In this document: positions 39,555-49,935 of the stretch, in pieces
Numbering within the stretch: the stretch's first letter is position 1
How the letters are laid out: each line of letters opens with the position of its first letter
Assembly (NCBI RefSeq): GCF_000152825.2
Contig: NC_014414.1
Span: 1,612,001-1,676,000, forward strand
Direction: 5' to 3'
Length of the DNA: 64,000 nt
From: Parvularcula bermudensis HTCC2503
Lineage (GTDB): Bacteria > Pseudomonadota > Alphaproteobacteria > Caulobacterales > Parvularculaceae
Translations under genes and position numbers: made by a program
The notes under the pieces: model-generated
The model's database searches: none
Seen by the model: only the letters and a program-made list of their open reading frames with translations
What the model was told of the DNA's origin: nothing

Positions 39555-40919
39555 ATGCGCGGCGACGAGCAACCGCAGGAGCGGCGGATCTTCGGTACGG
39601 ATGGGGTGCGGGGGCTGGCGAATAAGGGGCCCCTGGCGCCCGACCAATTGTTGCGCCTTGGCATGGCGGCGGGGCGTCATTTCCGCCGCGGCCAGCACCG
39701 GCATCGCGTCGTGATCGGCAAGGATACCCGGCTGTCCGGCTATATGATCGAACCCGCGCTGACGGCAGGATTTATCGCCACAGGGATGGATGTGATCCTA
39801 CTTGGGCCGCTGCCGACCCCCGCCACCGCCCTGATGACCCGCTCCATGCGCGCCGACCTTGGGGTGATGATCTCGGCCTCTCATAATCCTTACCACGATA
39901 ATGGGATCAAGTTTTTCGGGCCGGACGGCTTCAAGCTGTCGGACACGACCGAATTGACCATTGAACGCCTGATGGAGGACGGGGCGGAGACCGGTCTCTG
40001 CGGACCTGAAAATCTCGGTCGCGCCTCTCGGATCGACGATGCCGGGGCGCGATATATCGAATTTGCCAAATCGACCCTGCCCCGTCGTCTTTCCTTTGAG
40101 GGGTTACGCATCGTCCTCGATTGCGCCCATGGGGCGGCGTACAAGGTGGCGCCGACGGTCCTTTACGAGTTGGGCGCAGAGGTAAAGTCGATCGGCGTCA
40201 ATCCAGATGGCTTCAATATCAATCGGGGGGTGGGGTCGACCGACCCGCTCAAGCTGCAGGATATGGTGCTCGAATATCGGGCCGATATCGGCATTGCGCT
40301 CGACGGCGATGCCGACCGCGTGATCATGTGTGACGAGAACGGCAAATTGATCGATGGTGACCAGATCCTCGCCGCCATCGCCACCTCCCTTGCGGAGCAG
40401 GACCTGCTGCGGGGCGGCGGTGTCGTCTCGACGGTGATGTCGAATATCGGATTTGAGCTCTATTTGAAAAAGTGCGGTCTCGACCTTACCCGGACGAAGG
40501 TGGGCGACCGCTATGTCGTGGAGCAAATGCGCGCGCGGGACATCAATGTCGGTGGTGAGCCCTCCGGCCATGTGGTCTTGAGTGATTATACCAGTACGGG
40601 CGATGGATTGATCACCGCGCTGCAGATCTTGGGTCTGGTGGCGGAAACGGAAAAGCCGGTGTCCGAAGTGTGCTCCCTGTTCGAACCCTTTCCCAGTGTT
40701 CTCAAGAATGTCCGCTTTACGTCAGGCGATCCGTTGGCGGCTGAGACCGTCAAAGCCGCCATTGCGGAAGGGAAGGCGTTGTTGGGCGGCGAGGGGCGCA
40801 CGGTCATCCGCAAGTCGGGGACCGAACCAGTGATCAGGGTGATGGCCGAGGGACCCGATGCGGGCCTCGTCGAACGCGTCGTCGATGACATTTGCGATGC
40901 GATCGAGCAAACGGTTTGA
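39555..40919 (+). CDS. glmM: Phosphoglucosamine mutase
   Basis: Makes glucosamine-1-phosphate for peptidoglycan and lipopolysaccharide. 454 residues from the ATG at 39555; a closer ATG at 39549 abuts the GGAG and is less likely. FGTDGVRG near residue 13, phosphoserine loop [12 protein letters not shown] (Ser109), metal loop LDGDADRVI, sugar loop GEPSGHVV and phosphate loop [13 protein letters not shown]. The folP-glmM order (often ftsH-folP-glmM) is common in bacteria; here ftsH is 3 kb upstream. Confidence 0.96.
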   Translation: MRGDEQPQERRIFGTDGVRGLANKGPLAPDQLLRLGMAAGRHFRRGQHRHRVVIGKDTRLSGYMIEPALTAGFIATGMDVILLGPLPTPATALMTRSMRADLGVMISASHNPYHDNGIKFFGPDGFKLSDTTELTIERLMEDGAETGLCGPENLGRASRIDDAGARYIEFAKSTLPRRLSFEGLRIVLDCAHGAAYKVAPTVLYELGAEVKSIGVNPDGFNINRGVGSTDPLKLQDMVLEYRADIGIALDGDADRVIMCDENGKLIDGDQILAAIATSLAEQDLLRGGGVVSTVMSNIGFELYLKKCGLDLTRTKVGDRYVVEQMRARDINVGGEPSGHVVLSDYTSTGDGLITALQILGLVAETEKPVSEVCSLFEPFPSVLKNVRFTSGDPLAAETVKAAIAEGKALLGGEGRTVIRKSGTEPVIRVMAEGPDAGLVERVVDDICDAIEQTV

Positions 40920-41740
40920 TCGGAAGGGTGCTGATCATTGCCGGGTCCGATTCGGGCGGCGGCGCGGGGATCCAGGCGGACATCAAATCAGTGACCGCCC
41001 TTGGAGCCTACGCCATGACGGCGGTCACCGCGATCACTGTGCAGAATACCAAGGGGGTCGAGGCGGTTTTTCCCGTGCCCCCGGACATCGTCAGACAGCA
41101 AATTGGTGCGGTCCTTTCCGATCTCGGCGCCGATGCCATCAAGATTGGCATGATCGGCTCTGTCGCCACGGCCAAGGCTATTCTCGAGGGGCTGGAAGTG
41201 GCAGGGGCCCAGGATATCCCGCTGATCCTTGATCCGGTGCTGGTTGCAACATCGGGGAGCCGCCTCGGTGATGATGAGGTCGCGCAGATGATCGTCGAGC
41301 AATTCGCTGCGTGGACGGATATTCTCACCCCCAATCGCCATGAATTGGCGGTCTTAACCGGACGGGCGGTTGCGACCCCTGCTGAGGCGGCGGCGGCGGC
41401 GGGCGCGCTTCTGTCGCGCGGCTTCGGCGCTGTGCTGGCCAAGGGGGGCCATTTTGACGGACCAAGGATCGTCGATCAATTGATCATCGGCGAAGGGGGC
41501 CTATCCCGGCGGTTCGAGACGCCCCGCTTCGATAGTCGTCATACCCATGGAACGGGATGCAGCCTTGCCTCAGCGCTCGCTGCCCGGATCGCTCAAGGGG
41601 CGACGTGGACGGATGCCGTGGCGGACGCGATCGCCTATGTTCAGGCTGCCATCGAAACGGCGCCGGGATATGGGGGCGGTCACGGGCCCCTCAACCACGC
41701 ATTGCGGCGGGGCGCGGACGGCGGCTTTGAGCCTTACTGA
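40916..41740 (+). CDS. thiD: Hydroxymethylpyrimidine/phosphomethylpyrimidine kinase
   Basis: Phosphorylates HMP and HMP-P in thiamine synthesis. Ribokinase-like fold with the signature [20 protein letters not shown], then [35 protein letters not shown] and the catalytic [11 protein letters not shown]. The TTG at 40916 overlaps the glmM stop and gives 274 residues; an ATG at 40892 is an alternative. No TPP riboswitch precedes it. Confidence 0.93.
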   Translation: MIGRVLIIAGSDSGGGAGIQADIKSVTALGAYAMTAVTAITVQNTKGVEAVFPVPPDIVRQQIGAVLSDLGADAIKIGMIGSVATAKAILEGLEVAGAQDIPLILDPVLVATSGSRLGDDEVAQMIVEQFAAWTDILTPNRHELAVLTGRAVATPAEAAAAAGALLSRGFGAVLAKGGHFDGPRIVDQLIIGEGGLSRRFETPRFDSRHTHGTGCSLASALAARIAQGATWTDAVADAIAYVQAAIETAPGYGGGHGPLNHALRRGADGGFEPY

Positions 41741-42468
41741 CGGTCTACCCTCTTGGCGATTTGGCGGAAGACATCCGCAAACATCTCTTCGGTCAGTCGG
41801 CCGGTATTCGTATTGTAGCGTGAGCAATGATAACTGGCGGCAAGGGCAAGGGGGCGCCCCCCCTCCGCGGTGACCGCATAGTGGACATTGTGGCCGAAGG
41901 GATGATCCTTCAGCTTCAGGCCCAGGGTGCGAACGACTGAATCGTGGGCAATCTTGCCGAGGCTCAAAATCACGTCGAGCCGGGGAAGTGAGGAGATCCG
42001 GGATCTGAGAAATGGGCGACAGCGATTGATCTCCGCCGCGGTCGGCTTGTTCTGTGGCGGGACGCATCGAACGGCATTGGTAATCATGGCGCCGGTCAAC
42101 TCAAGTCCGTCATCGGGACGCTTGTCATAAGGGCCGGTCGCCCAGCCAAAGCTGCCCAATGTCTGATAGAGGAGGTCGCCCGCATAATCGCCGGTAAAGG
42201 GCCGTCCGGTCCGGTTCGCCCCCTGCACCCCCGGCGCCAGGCCGACAATCAATAGACTGACGGATGACGCCCCCCCCTTTGGGCAAAAGGAGGAGACGGC
42301 GCCATTATACCAATCGGGGTGGGCCGCCGCATTCTCCTCGCGATAGGCGACCAATCGGGGGCAGAGAGGACAGTCTCGCGCTGGCTCGGGGGGGCGTGCC
42401 GGGGAAGGATCAATCGCTCTCGAAATCGTCTTCGAAGTCGTCGACGACGCTTTGGTCATCCGCGTCAT
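41734..42468 (-). CDS. Uracil-DNA glycosylase, family 5 type
   Basis: Removes uracil or deaminated bases from DNA. 244 residues from the ATG at 42468. Iron-sulfur Cys pattern begins with CPLCPRL; the active-site motif is LLIVGLAPGVQGANRTGRPFTGDYAG, without the Asp of family 1, as in UDGb. NAVRCVPPQNKPT gives further Cys, and HCSRYNTNTGRLT is the C-terminal motif. The start lies inside the upstream NYN gene (overlap about 59 bases). Another ATG at 42459 is possible. The thiD stop overlaps its 3' end by 7 bases. Confidence 0.88.
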   Translation of the reverse strand: MTRMTKASSTTSKTISRAIDPSPARPPEPARDCPLCPRLVAYREENAAAHPDWYNGAVSSFCPKGGASSVSLLIVGLAPGVQGANRTGRPFTGDYAGDLLYQTLGSFGWATGPYDKRPDDGLELTGAMITNAVRCVPPQNKPTAAEINRCRPFLRSRISSLPRLDVILSLGKIAHDSVVRTLGLKLKDHPFGHNVHYAVTAEGGRPLALAASYHCSRYNTNTGRLTEEMFADVFRQIAKRVDRQ

Positions 42469-43045
42469 GCTCCTGTTCCTGTCGCCGATGGCTCGTGCTC
42501 TTGCGGCCGATGACGTCTTCAAGCGAGGTTAAGTCCACGAATTGATCGGCCTGTCGCCTGATATCGTCGGAGGCCATAGGGGGCTGGGTCGCGGTCGTCG
42601 ATACACAGATGACCCGACACCCACGGGATTGGGCCTTAGCGATGGCCGGCCTGAAATCGCCGTTACCGGTGAACAGCACAAGGCAATCAACCTTGTCCGC
42701 CATCTCGACAAAATCGAGGGCGAGGTCGATATCCACCGACCCGCGAAACCGTTTGCGCCCTTGGCTGTCGGTGAATTCCCGCGCCGCCTTGGTCATCATC
42801 GTATAGCCATTGTAATCGAGCCAATCGACAAGGGGCCGCAAGGGGGAATAATCCTGCTCTCGCTCCTCCGGCATGGCCGTGTAATAATAGGCTCTGACCA
42901 GACGGGTTTCCGCCCGGGTTTTCTGAAGCAGCCGCTTGTAATCGATGTCAAAGCCCAGATTCCGGGCGGTTTTGTAGAGATTGGCTCCATCGATGAAGAT
43001 GGCGGTCTTGTCGTCGGGGTCGAGCCCCATCCACGCGTTCAACAA
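42410..43045 (-). CDS. NYN-domain (LabA/DUF88-like) putative ribonuclease
   Basis: 211-residue PIN-like protein. Acidic catalytic residues are seen in AIFIDGANLYKTARNLG (first Asp), the Asp pair in RFRGSVDIDLALDFVEMA, and FTGNGDFRPAIAKAQSRG (Asp). The family has metal-dependent RNA-cutting folds; targets are unknown. The C-terminal 25 residues are strongly acidic (DADDQSVVDDFEDDFESD). TTG at 43045 fits GGGGAG at a 7-base spacing; an ATG lies five codons on. The gene overlaps the uracil-DNA glycosylase start. Confidence 0.85.
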   Translation of the reverse strand: MLNAWMGLDPDDKTAIFIDGANLYKTARNLGFDIDYKRLLQKTRAETRLVRAYYYTAMPEEREQDYSPLRPLVDWLDYNGYTMMTKAAREFTDSQGRKRFRGSVDIDLALDFVEMADKVDCLVLFTGNGDFRPAIAKAQSRGCRVICVSTTATQPPMASDDIRRQADQFVDLTSLEDVIGRKSTSHRRQEQEHDADDQSVVDDFEDDFESD

Positions 43046-43100
43046 TTATCTCCCCATTTATTTTTCACTTTTGGTCGAATGACCTAGCGGATTTTCGTCT

Positions 43101-43643
43101 ATGCGCAAATTGCAGCCGGCGCTGGTCGGTCTTGGCGCCAATCAACGGTTTGCCGGGCGCGCCCCGGCCGCGCTGTTGGTCGCAGCGGCGGCGGCCATTG
43201 GGCGGTTGGGAGAGGGGGCACGCCTGTCGCCGCTTTACCGTTCCGTGGCCTGGCCCGATCCGACGGGGCCTGCCTATGTCAACGCGGTGATGAGGCTTGA
43301 GACGGCATTGTCCCCCGAGGCGCTGCTCGGGGCGCTGCTCGCGATCGAAGCGGCCTTTGGCCGGCGTCGCGAGGGGCTTTATCGGTATGCGCCCCGGTCC
43401 ATGGATCTCGACCTGTTGGCGGTCGGCGAGGAGCGGCGATCCGGTGAGGCGCTAACCCTGCCCCATCCCCGCCTCTCGGAGCGGCTCTTCGTTCTTCGCC
43501 CCCTTGCTGACCTCGTCCCGACATGGCGGCATCCTCTGACGGGAACGCCGGTGGCCCAATTGGTGACATCGGCGAGGGGACCGGCCGTCCACCGCCTTCC
43601 CTTTACCGGTGAGGCTCTTGCCCCCGAAGCGGTCCTCCTGTAG
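43101..43643 (+). CDS. folK: 2-amino-4-hydroxy-6-hydroxymethyldihydropteridine pyrophosphokinase
   Basis: Transfers pyrophosphate from ATP to the pterin in folate synthesis. 180 residues. Landmarks: GLGANQRF at the N-terminus, LSPLYRSVAWPDP, FGRRREGLYRYAPRSMDLDLLAVG and LPHPRLSERLFVLRPLADL. Upstream of rpoZ by 32 bases on the same strand. folB and folP lie elsewhere. Confidence 0.93.
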   Translation: MRKLQPALVGLGANQRFAGRAPAALLVAAAAAIGRLGEGARLSPLYRSVAWPDPTGPAYVNAVMRLETALSPEALLGALLAIEAAFGRRREGLYRYAPRSMDLDLLAVGEERRSGEALTLPHPRLSERLFVLRPLADLVPTWRHPLTGTPVAQLVTSARGPAVHRLPFTGEALAPEAVLL

Positions 43644-43675
43644 AGCAACAGATCGCCCGATGATTGAGGAATTCT

Positions 43676-44041
43676 ATGGCTCGCGTCACCGTCGAAGATT
43701 GTATCGACAAGGTCGACAATCGGTTCGATCTCGTCCTTCTCGCCGCCCACCGCGCCCGGTTGATTGCCGCCGGCTCTCCGGTGGAGGTCGAGCGTGAGCG
43801 GGATAAGAACCCCGTGGTGGCGCTTCGTGAGTTGGCTGATGACAAGATCACCGCCAAGGCCCTGACCGAGGATCTCGTCACGTCGCTCCAAACACAACTC
43901 GACATGGACGAGCCGGAGGAGGCCGAAGGCGCGGCGGCCGATAAAGCCGATTTGCCCGAGCACGATACAGTGTCCGAGGACGAGCTTCTCAAAGCGCTGC
44001 AACAATCCGGCATGGCCCCTCTTTCCCCGTCCAATAAGTAA
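43676..44041 (+). CDS. rpoZ: RNA polymerase omega subunit
   Basis: 121 residues. Assembly and regulatory subunit of RNA polymerase. N-terminal [28 protein letters not shown] and [12 protein letters not shown] are diagnostic; the C-terminal acidic extension is typical of alphaproteobacteria. ATG at 43676 with GAGGA 5 bases upstream. Lies 132 bases before rsh. Confidence 0.95.
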   Translation: MARVTVEDCIDKVDNRFDLVLLAAHRARLIAAGSPVEVERERDKNPVVALRELADDKITAKALTEDLVTSLQTQLDMDEPEEAEGAAADKADLPEHDTVSEDELLKALQQSGMAPLSPSNK

Positions 44042-44173
44042 ATCGGGTCAGGGGCATCATTGGGGGCACGCAGAAGGACGCGTCCGTCCCATCGGCGGCA
44101 CCCAAAGGATGCCAAAGCGTGATCGGTGGGGACGCCCCTTTCGGCGCAGCCGTTTCCGCCTTAAGTTGGTGAT

Positions 44174-46588
44174 ATGGCCGAAGTGAATGGGTCGAGCGAT
44201 GCGAAAACGATCCCAACGGATCAGGACCCACGCCAGGATAAGGCGCAAGGTCGCGAGCTCGCGCCGGAAACTGACATACCTCCTCGGCAAGCGAGTCGAT
44301 CGGCGGTTGGCCTTTTTCCGGGTCTTGAACCGGCGCCGGCGGCGCCGACATTAACCGGCAAGCCCCCCGACTTCATTCGCCAATATGAATTGGTCGACCG
44401 CATTCGGAGTTACGATCCGGAGGTGGACGAAGCCCTGCTGGACCGGGCCTATGTTTTCGCGATGCGGGCCCATGGCGATCAGAAGCGATCGAGCGGCGAC
44501 CCCTATATTTCTCACCCCCTGGCGGTGGCGTCCATCCTGACCGAACTCAAACTCGATCAGGAAACCATTGCGACCGCGCTATTGCACGATGTGGTCGAAG
44601 ATACGCCGGTCACGATCGGCGAGATCACCGATATTTTTGGGCCCGTCATCGCCGAGCTGGTGGACGGGGTGACCAAAATTTCGAAGCGGGAATTGGCCCC
44701 TGACGCGGACGGGAAGACCGAAAACTTCGCCAAGTTTCTCCTCGCGACGGCCAAGGATCTCAGAGTCCTGATCGTTAAACTGGCCGACCGGTTGCACAAT
44801 ATGCGGACGCTGCATTTCGTGCCCAGCACCGAAAAGCGGGCGCGTATCGCGCGGGAGACGATGGATATCTATGCGCCGATGGCAGGGCGCATTGGGATGC
44901 AGGCGGTGAAGGAGGAACTCGAAGATCTGAGCTTCCGCTACCTTTATCCCGAAGCGTTCGACCGCATCACGGATCGACTGGATCTCTTAAGTCAACGGGC
45001 TGGACCGCATATTGTCAGGCTCGCCACGCGCCTCAGGGAAAGCCTCGCAGAGGCGGGCATGGTGGCTGAGGTCTATGCCCGGGAGAAGCGGGTCTATTCG
45101 ATCTGGCGAAAGATGCAGCGTAAAGGATCGACCTTCGAGGAACTGGCCGACATCTACGCCTTTCGGGTTATCGTTGAGGATGGCGATGCCTGCTATCGGG
45201 CCCTTGGGATCATTCATCAGGCCTTCAAGATGATTCCGGGGGAGTTCGACGACTACGTCTCGACCCCGAAACCCAATGGCTACAGATCAATTCATACGGC
45301 GGTTCTCGCCTCGAGCGAGGATAGCGAGGCAGGGACCCGCTACGAAGGTCAGCGGGTCGAAATCCAGATCCGTACATTCGAAATGCACGAAGTGGCCGAG
45401 CGCGGTATCGCAGCCCATTGGCGCTATAAAGCCAGCCAGAATGACGGCGGGCGGGCCGGCGGGCCTGAGGCCGGAAAGGACGATCCCTATCTATGGCTGC
45501 GCGGGATGATCGAGACCCTCGCCACTGAAGGGGGGAAGGACCTCCTTTTGGCGCAGGCCAAGCTCGACCTCTACCACGACCAGATTTTCCCCTTCACGCC
45601 GAAGGGCCGTGTCATCCCTCTGCCGACCGACGGCACGGTGCTTGATTTCGCCTATGGTCTGCACACAGAGCTTGGTGACCGCTGCGCGGGGGCAAAGGTC
45701 AATGGGGCCCTACGCCCGCCGCGGTCGCGGTTGCGGACAGGCGATGTCGTCGAAATCCTCACCAATGAGAACGCCCCGATTCCGCAAGCCTGGGAGAGCT
45801 TTGTGGTGTCGGCCGCGGCAAAGACCGGCCTTCGCCGTCGCGCGCGGGCGCTCAATAAGAGAGACAAGATTATCCTTGGTGAGCGGGTGGTCGCGGCCGC
45901 TTTCGCCGCCCGGCACTTGCCTTTCTCCTCCCGCGCCGTCGAGGGCGTGGTCGCAAAGCTTGGTTTCGATCAAGTGGATGCGCTCTATGAGGCGGCGGGG
46001 GAGATGACCCTGCCCGCCCGTCAAGTCGTCGAAGCGGTCTATCCCGACCTCGATGCCGATACCGATCAGCATACAGGGGAGGGCCGCCTTGTTGAGACTG
46101 GGGCCCCGCTCCCCCGCCGCGCGGTGTCGATCGCCGGCATGACCCCGGGGGGCGCCATCACCCTCGGCCTCTGCTGCGGTCCACTGCCCGGTCAGCGGAT
46201 CATCGGGCTGAGGGATGGAGAAAACGACTCCATCACGGTCCATACGATTGATTGCGAGCGCCTTGCCGACCGGCAGGAAGAGGAATGGATCGACCTGGCG
46301 TGGTCGGACTCGTTGACCGATACGTTCATTGTGCCCATCGTTCTGACCGTGAATAACAAGACAGGGGCCCTCGGGGATATCGGGACCTTATTGGGTCGGT
46401 ACGGGGCCGATATTCTCGATATCAATGTCGAGAAGCGCGACGTCGATTTCACGGATCTGTGCCTCGATATTTCGGTGCGGGATGTGCGACATTTACAAAG
46501 CGTCCTGACCGGGCTCCGGGTCTCGGACTATGTGGTCAGCGCGGAAAAGACCGAGAGCCGAGAGGAGGGGCCCTATGACCGAAGATGA
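44174..46588 (+). CDS. rsh: Bifunctional (p)ppGpp synthetase/hydrolase, RelA/SpoT family
   Basis: Controls the stringent response. 804 residues. After a disordered N-terminus of about 60 residues: HD hydrolase domain (AHGDQKRSSGDPYISHPLAVA, LLHDVVEDT), synthetase domain (EFDDYVSTPKPNGYRSIHTAV, EIQIRTFEMHEVAERGIAAHW), TGS (FTPKGRVIPLPTDGTVLDFAY) and a C-terminal ACT domain (VNNKTGALGDIGTLLGRYGADI). The HD set is intact, so both activities are expected. Overlaps pyrE by 14 bases. Confidence 0.96.
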   Translation: MAEVNGSSDAKTIPTDQDPRQDKAQGRELAPETDIPPRQASRSAVGLFPGLEPAPAAPTLTGKPPDFIRQYELVDRIRSYDPEVDEALLDRAYVFAMRAHGDQKRSSGDPYISHPLAVASILTELKLDQETIATALLHDVVEDTPVTIGEITDIFGPVIAELVDGVTKISKRELAPDADGKTENFAKFLLATAKDLRVLIVKLADRLHNMRTLHFVPSTEKRARIARETMDIYAPMAGRIGMQAVKEELEDLSFRYLYPEAFDRITDRLDLLSQRAGPHIVRLATRLRESLAEAGMVAEVYAREKRVYSIWRKMQRKGSTFEELADIYAFRVIVEDGDACYRALGIIHQAFKMIPGEFDDYVSTPKPNGYRSIHTAVLASSEDSEAGTRYEGQRVEIQIRTFEMHEVAERGIAAHWRYKASQNDGGRAGGPEAGKDDPYLWLRGMIETLATEGGKDLLLAQAKLDLYHDQIFPFTPKGRVIPLPTDGTVLDFAYGLHTELGDRCAGAKVNGALRPPRSRLRTGDVVEILTNENAPIPQAWESFVVSAAAKTGLRRRARALNKRDKIILGERVVAAAFAARHLPFSSRAVEGVVAKLGFDQVDALYEAAGEMTLPARQVVEAVYPDLDADTDQHTGEGRLVETGAPLPRRAVSIAGMTPGGAITLGLCCGPLPGQRIIGLRDGENDSITVHTIDCERLADRQEEEWIDLAWSDSLTDTFIVPIVLTVNNKTGALGDIGTLLGRYGADILDINVEKRDVDFTDLCLDISVRDVRHLQSVLTGLRVSDYVVSAEKTESREEGPYDRR

Positions 46589-47159
46589 GGTGCTTGGGGT
46601 ATTTGAGGCCTGCGGGGCGCTATTGAGGGGGCATTTTGTGCTCTCCTCGGGGCGCCACGCCGACACCTATCTGAACAAATCCATCGTCTCTCAATATCCG
46701 CAAGCGACGACGCGCCTTTGCCGGGTCCTGGCCGAGAAGATCAGGGACACGCTGGGGGAGCGCCCGCAATATGTGATTTCTCCTGCCATGGGGGCGATTA
46801 TTTTCGGGTTCGAGACCGCGCGGCATTTCGACCGGCCTTTCATGTTCCTTGAGCGGGTGCGGGGTGAGTTCACTTTCCGGCGCGGATTTCATCTGCCGCA
46901 GGGCGCCGAAGTGGTGATCGTCGAGGATATCGTATCGACCGGCTTATCATCGCGGGAGGCGATTACCGCTGTGAGACGGGCGGGCGCGAAACCATTGGCC
47001 CTCGCTTGCCTGGTCGACCGGTCCGGGGGCACCGCCGCCCTCGACATTCCGATGATGCCCTTGGCGCGATTGTCGATTGAGAGCTGGCCGGCCGACCATC
47101 TGCCGCCGCATCTTGCCGCGCTGCCCGCTGTGAAGCCGGGCTCACGGGGGCTTCAGTGA
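46575..47159 (+). CDS. pyrE: Orotate phosphoribosyltransferase
   Basis: Makes OMP in pyrimidine synthesis. 194 residues from the ATG at 46575, which follows GGAGGGG. Landmarks: GHFVLSSGRHADTYLNK, the segment ISPAMGAIIFGFETAR and the PRPP loop VVIVEDIVSTGLSSREAI. The rsh-pyrE-pdxJ order is frequent in alphaproteobacteria. Its stop overlaps pdxJ by 4 bases. Confidence 0.93.
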   Translation: MTEDEVLGVFEACGALLRGHFVLSSGRHADTYLNKSIVSQYPQATTRLCRVLAEKIRDTLGERPQYVISPAMGAIIFGFETARHFDRPFMFLERVRGEFTFRRGFHLPQGAEVVIVEDIVSTGLSSREAITAVRRAGAKPLALACLVDRSGGTAALDIPMMPLARLSIESWPADHLPPHLAALPAVKPGSRGLQ

Positions 47160-47956
47160 CCCCCGCCCAGGGGCCTAATCAGGGTCCCAATCCGGCGCTC
47201 GATCGTCCGGCCTGTCGGCTTGGGGTGAATATCGACCATGTCGCCACCCTGCGGAATGCCCGCGGCGGGACGGATCCCGATCCGGTGCGGGCGGCGCAGC
47301 TGGCGATCGCCGCGGGGGCTGACGGGATCACCGCGCATTTGCGGGAGGATCGGCGGCATATTCAAGATGCGGACATGATCCGCCTGAAGGATGAGATCGA
47401 CCGTCCCCTGAATTTTGAGATGGCCGCCACCGAAGAGATGGCGGAGATCTGTTTGCAGGTGTCGCCCCACGCCGCTTGCCTCGTCCCCGAAAAGCGCAAT
47501 GAGCGAACGACCGAGGGCGGTCTCGATGTGGTCGGCGGGCAGCAGACCCTGACCCCGATTATCGATCGCCTGAAGGAAGCTGGCATTCGCGTGTCCCTCT
47601 TTATCGATCCCGAAGACGCGCAAGTTCGCGCCGCCGCCGCGCTGGGGGTGCCGGTGGTCGAACTGCATACGGGCGCCTATCACCATGCGGCGCTGTCAAC
47701 GACCCCGTCGCGGATCGAGGCGGCCTGGCGAGCCATCGATGAAGCCGCCACCCTTGCCGATGATTTGGGGCTTGAGGTCCATGCCGGACACGGCCTGACC
47801 TTTCACAATGTCCCGAACATTGCGTCGATCCCGGCGATGCGTGAGCTGAATATCGGCCATTTCCTGATCGGCGAGGCGGTTTTCATGGGCCTCGACCAGG
47901 CCGTTCGCGAAATGCGGCGGCTGATCACGGATGCCCGCACGGGGCGCCTTGTATGA
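47156..47956 (+). CDS. pdxJ: Pyridoxine 5'-phosphate synthase
   Basis: Final ring-closing step of pyridoxine 5'-phosphate synthesis. 266 residues. [72 protein letters not shown] and [15 protein letters not shown] match along the whole length. GTG start overlaps the pyrE stop. The first 20 residues are extra compared with most homologues. Confidence 0.95.
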   Translation: MTPAQGPNQGPNPALDRPACRLGVNIDHVATLRNARGGTDPDPVRAAQLAIAAGADGITAHLREDRRHIQDADMIRLKDEIDRPLNFEMAATEEMAEICLQVSPHAACLVPEKRNERTTEGGLDVVGGQQTLTPIIDRLKEAGIRVSLFIDPEDAQVRAAAALGVPVVELHTGAYHHAALSTTPSRIEAAWRAIDEAATLADDLGLEVHAGHGLTFHNVPNIASIPAMRELNIGHFLIGEAVFMGLDQAVREMRRLITDARTGRLV

Positions 47957-48378
47957 TCGTCGGGATCGGAAACGACCTGCTCGATATCCGCCGAGTGGAG
48001 CGAACCCTTGACCGTTACGGGGAGCGGTTCACCCAGCGCTGCTTCACTGACATCGAGCGGGAGAAGAGCGACCGTCGACGGGGGCGGGCGGCAAGCTATG
48101 CCAAGCGGTTCGCGGCGAAGGAGGCGATGGCCAAAGCGCTGGGGACGGGGCTCAGCCGCGGGGTGTTCTGGCGGGATATGGGGGTCGTCAACCTGCCCAG
48201 CGGAAAGCCCACCATGGCCTTGACGGGGGGGGCCTCTGCCCGCCTTGCGGAGATGACCCCACCGGGGCATCGTGTAGAGGTTCATGTGACTATCACCGAT
48301 GATTATCCCTTGGCGCAGGCCTTCGTGATCCTTTACGCCGTCCGCAAAGAAGAAGAGCTGGGTTCGCCCGCAGTATAA
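47953..48378 (+). CDS. acpS: Holo-[acyl-carrier-protein] synthase
   Basis: Transfers phosphopantetheine to acyl carrier protein. 141 residues. Metal-binding [17 protein letters not shown] and [19 protein letters not shown] are diagnostic; [16 protein letters not shown] is the C-terminal strand. ATG overlaps the pdxJ stop; the lepB start follows 9 bases after the stop. Confidence 0.94.
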   Translation: MIVGIGNDLLDIRRVERTLDRYGERFTQRCFTDIEREKSDRRRGRAASYAKRFAAKEAMAKALGTGLSRGVFWRDMGVVNLPSGKPTMALTGGASARLAEMTPPGHRVEVHVTITDDYPLAQAFVILYAVRKEEELGSPAV

Positions 48379-48386
48379 GATTCGAT

Positions 48387-49229
48387 ATGAATGGAACTCA
48401 GCGCCAAGCCGCGCCACGGGCCGCCGCCGAGAGCAGTGTCGCTCCCAAGCCAACCTTGTGGGAAGAGGTCATCGATATTGCGCGTACCGTCGGCATAGCG
48501 GTCGGGATCACGCTGTTCGTTCGGTTCTTCCTCATCCAACCCTTCAACATCCCCTCGGGCTCGATGAAGCCGACTTTGCAGGTCGGCGATTTCATTTTGG
48601 TCGATAAGATCGACTACGGGTATTCCAAGGCTTCGCTGATCTATCCTTTTACTCGCCTGCCGCTTGAGGGGCGCCTCTTCGGCGATACGCCCGTGCGAGG
48701 GGAGATCGTGGTCTTCAAGAACGCTGCCGATCGGAACCGCGATTATATCAAGCGCGTGGTGGGGGTTCCCGGCGACAAAATCCAGGTGATTTCAGGGGTG
48801 CTGCATATCAACGATCAGCGGGTGCAGCGGGAGCTGATCCGCGGGCAGGAGCCTGATTGCGCGCGGGTTGATCCCGCCGCCCGCCTCTACCGTGAGACTC
48901 TGCCGGAGGGGGGGCCGACCTATATTGTGCAGGAGTGCCATGGGGATTTCACCGCTAGGGACAATTTCGGCCCCGTGATCGTGCCTGAAGGCCGCTATTT
49001 CATGATGGGCGACAATCGCGACAATTCTCAGGACAGTCGGACCTTCGATGTTGGAGGGATCAATCCCGATACCGGCCACTTAGAGCCGCATTTCGTGCCC
49101 CTCGACCAGATGGTAGGGAAGGCAACGCGGGTGGTCATGTCGATCGATGGCGAGCAAGCCGCCCTGTGGCAGCCTTGGCGGTGGCCGCTGGCCATCCGCT
49201 ACGGGCGGATTTTCTCCAGTGTCAACTGA
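48387..49229 (+). CDS. lepB: Signal peptidase I
   Basis: Inner-membrane protease that removes signal peptides. 280 residues with one clear membrane segment (about 32-51). Ser59 in PSGSMKPTL is the nucleophile; the Lys in DYIKRVVGVPGDKI is the general base; MMGDNRDNSQDSR is the third box. Full length. Overlaps the rnc start by 11 bases. Confidence 0.95.
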   Translation: MNGTQRQAAPRAAAESSVAPKPTLWEEVIDIARTVGIAVGITLFVRFFLIQPFNIPSGSMKPTLQVGDFILVDKIDYGYSKASLIYPFTRLPLEGRLFGDTPVRGEIVVFKNAADRNRDYIKRVVGVPGDKIQVISGVLHINDQRVQRELIRGQEPDCARVDPAARLYRETLPEGGPTYIVQECHGDFTARDNFGPVIVPEGRYFMMGDNRDNSQDSRTFDVGGINPDTGHLEPHFVPLDQMVGKATRVVMSIDGEQAALWQPWRWPLAIRYGRIFSSVN

Positions 49230-49935
49230 CACATTGCGCCTCGCCCATCCCGATGCTGCTGCGGCGGTCGAAGCGGCGGTCGGTCATCGCTTTGACGATC
49301 GCAGCTTGCTCGCACGGGCCCTCACCCATGCCAGCGTTTCTCAGGATGGGCTGAAGGATCTTGAGAGGCTCGAATTTCTGGGGGATCGCGTGTTGGGCCT
49401 CTTGGCCGCCGATTTGCTGTGGCGGCGGTTTCCCGACATGGCGGAGGGGGAGTTGGCGCCCCGTCTCAATGCCCTTGTCCGCCGTGAGACCTGTGCCGAT
49501 GCCGCACGCCATTGGAAATTGGGGGAGGCGGTCCGCATGTCCGCCGGCGAGGAGCGTACCGGCGGACGGAACAAGGACGCGATCCTGGGGGATGCGTGTG
49601 AATCGCTGCTCGGGGCGATTTACATCGATGGGGGGCTCGGCGCGGCAAAGACCGCGTTCGAAACCTATTGGACCCCGCGGGTGGAGGAGCTGATCGATGA
49701 CCATGCGGACGCCAAGACCGCGCTCCAGGAATGGGCGCAAGAGAAAGGCCTTGGGACCCCCTCTTATCGCGACATCGACCGGGATGGACCTGACCACGCC
49801 CCGATATTCACGGTTGCCGTCGTGGTCCAGGGATTGGAAAGTGCTGAGGCAAGGGGGCCGAATAAACGATCGGCGCAGATGCAAGCCGCGCGGTCGATAC
49901 TCGTAAGAGAGGGCGTATGGCCAAGCCATGACTGA
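49219..49935 (+). CDS. rnc: Ribonuclease III
   Basis: Cuts double-stranded RNA in rRNA processing and regulation. 238 residues from the GTG at 49219. Catalytic signature LERLEFLGDRVLGLLAAD; second acidic cluster GDACESLLGAIYIDGG; C-terminal double-stranded RNA-binding domain (ALQEWAQEKGLGTPSYRDI, KRSAQMQAARSILV). The longer frame to 49147 is inside lepB. Overlaps era by 8 bases. Confidence 0.95.
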   Translation: MSTDTLRLAHPDAAAAVEAAVGHRFDDRSLLARALTHASVSQDGLKDLERLEFLGDRVLGLLAADLLWRRFPDMAEGELAPRLNALVRRETCADAARHWKLGEAVRMSAGEERTGGRNKDAILGDACESLLGAIYIDGGLGAAKTAFETYWTPRVEELIDDHADAKTALQEWAQEKGLGTPSYRDIDRDGPDHAPIFTVAVVVQGLESAEARGPNKRSAQMQAARSILVREGVWPSHD

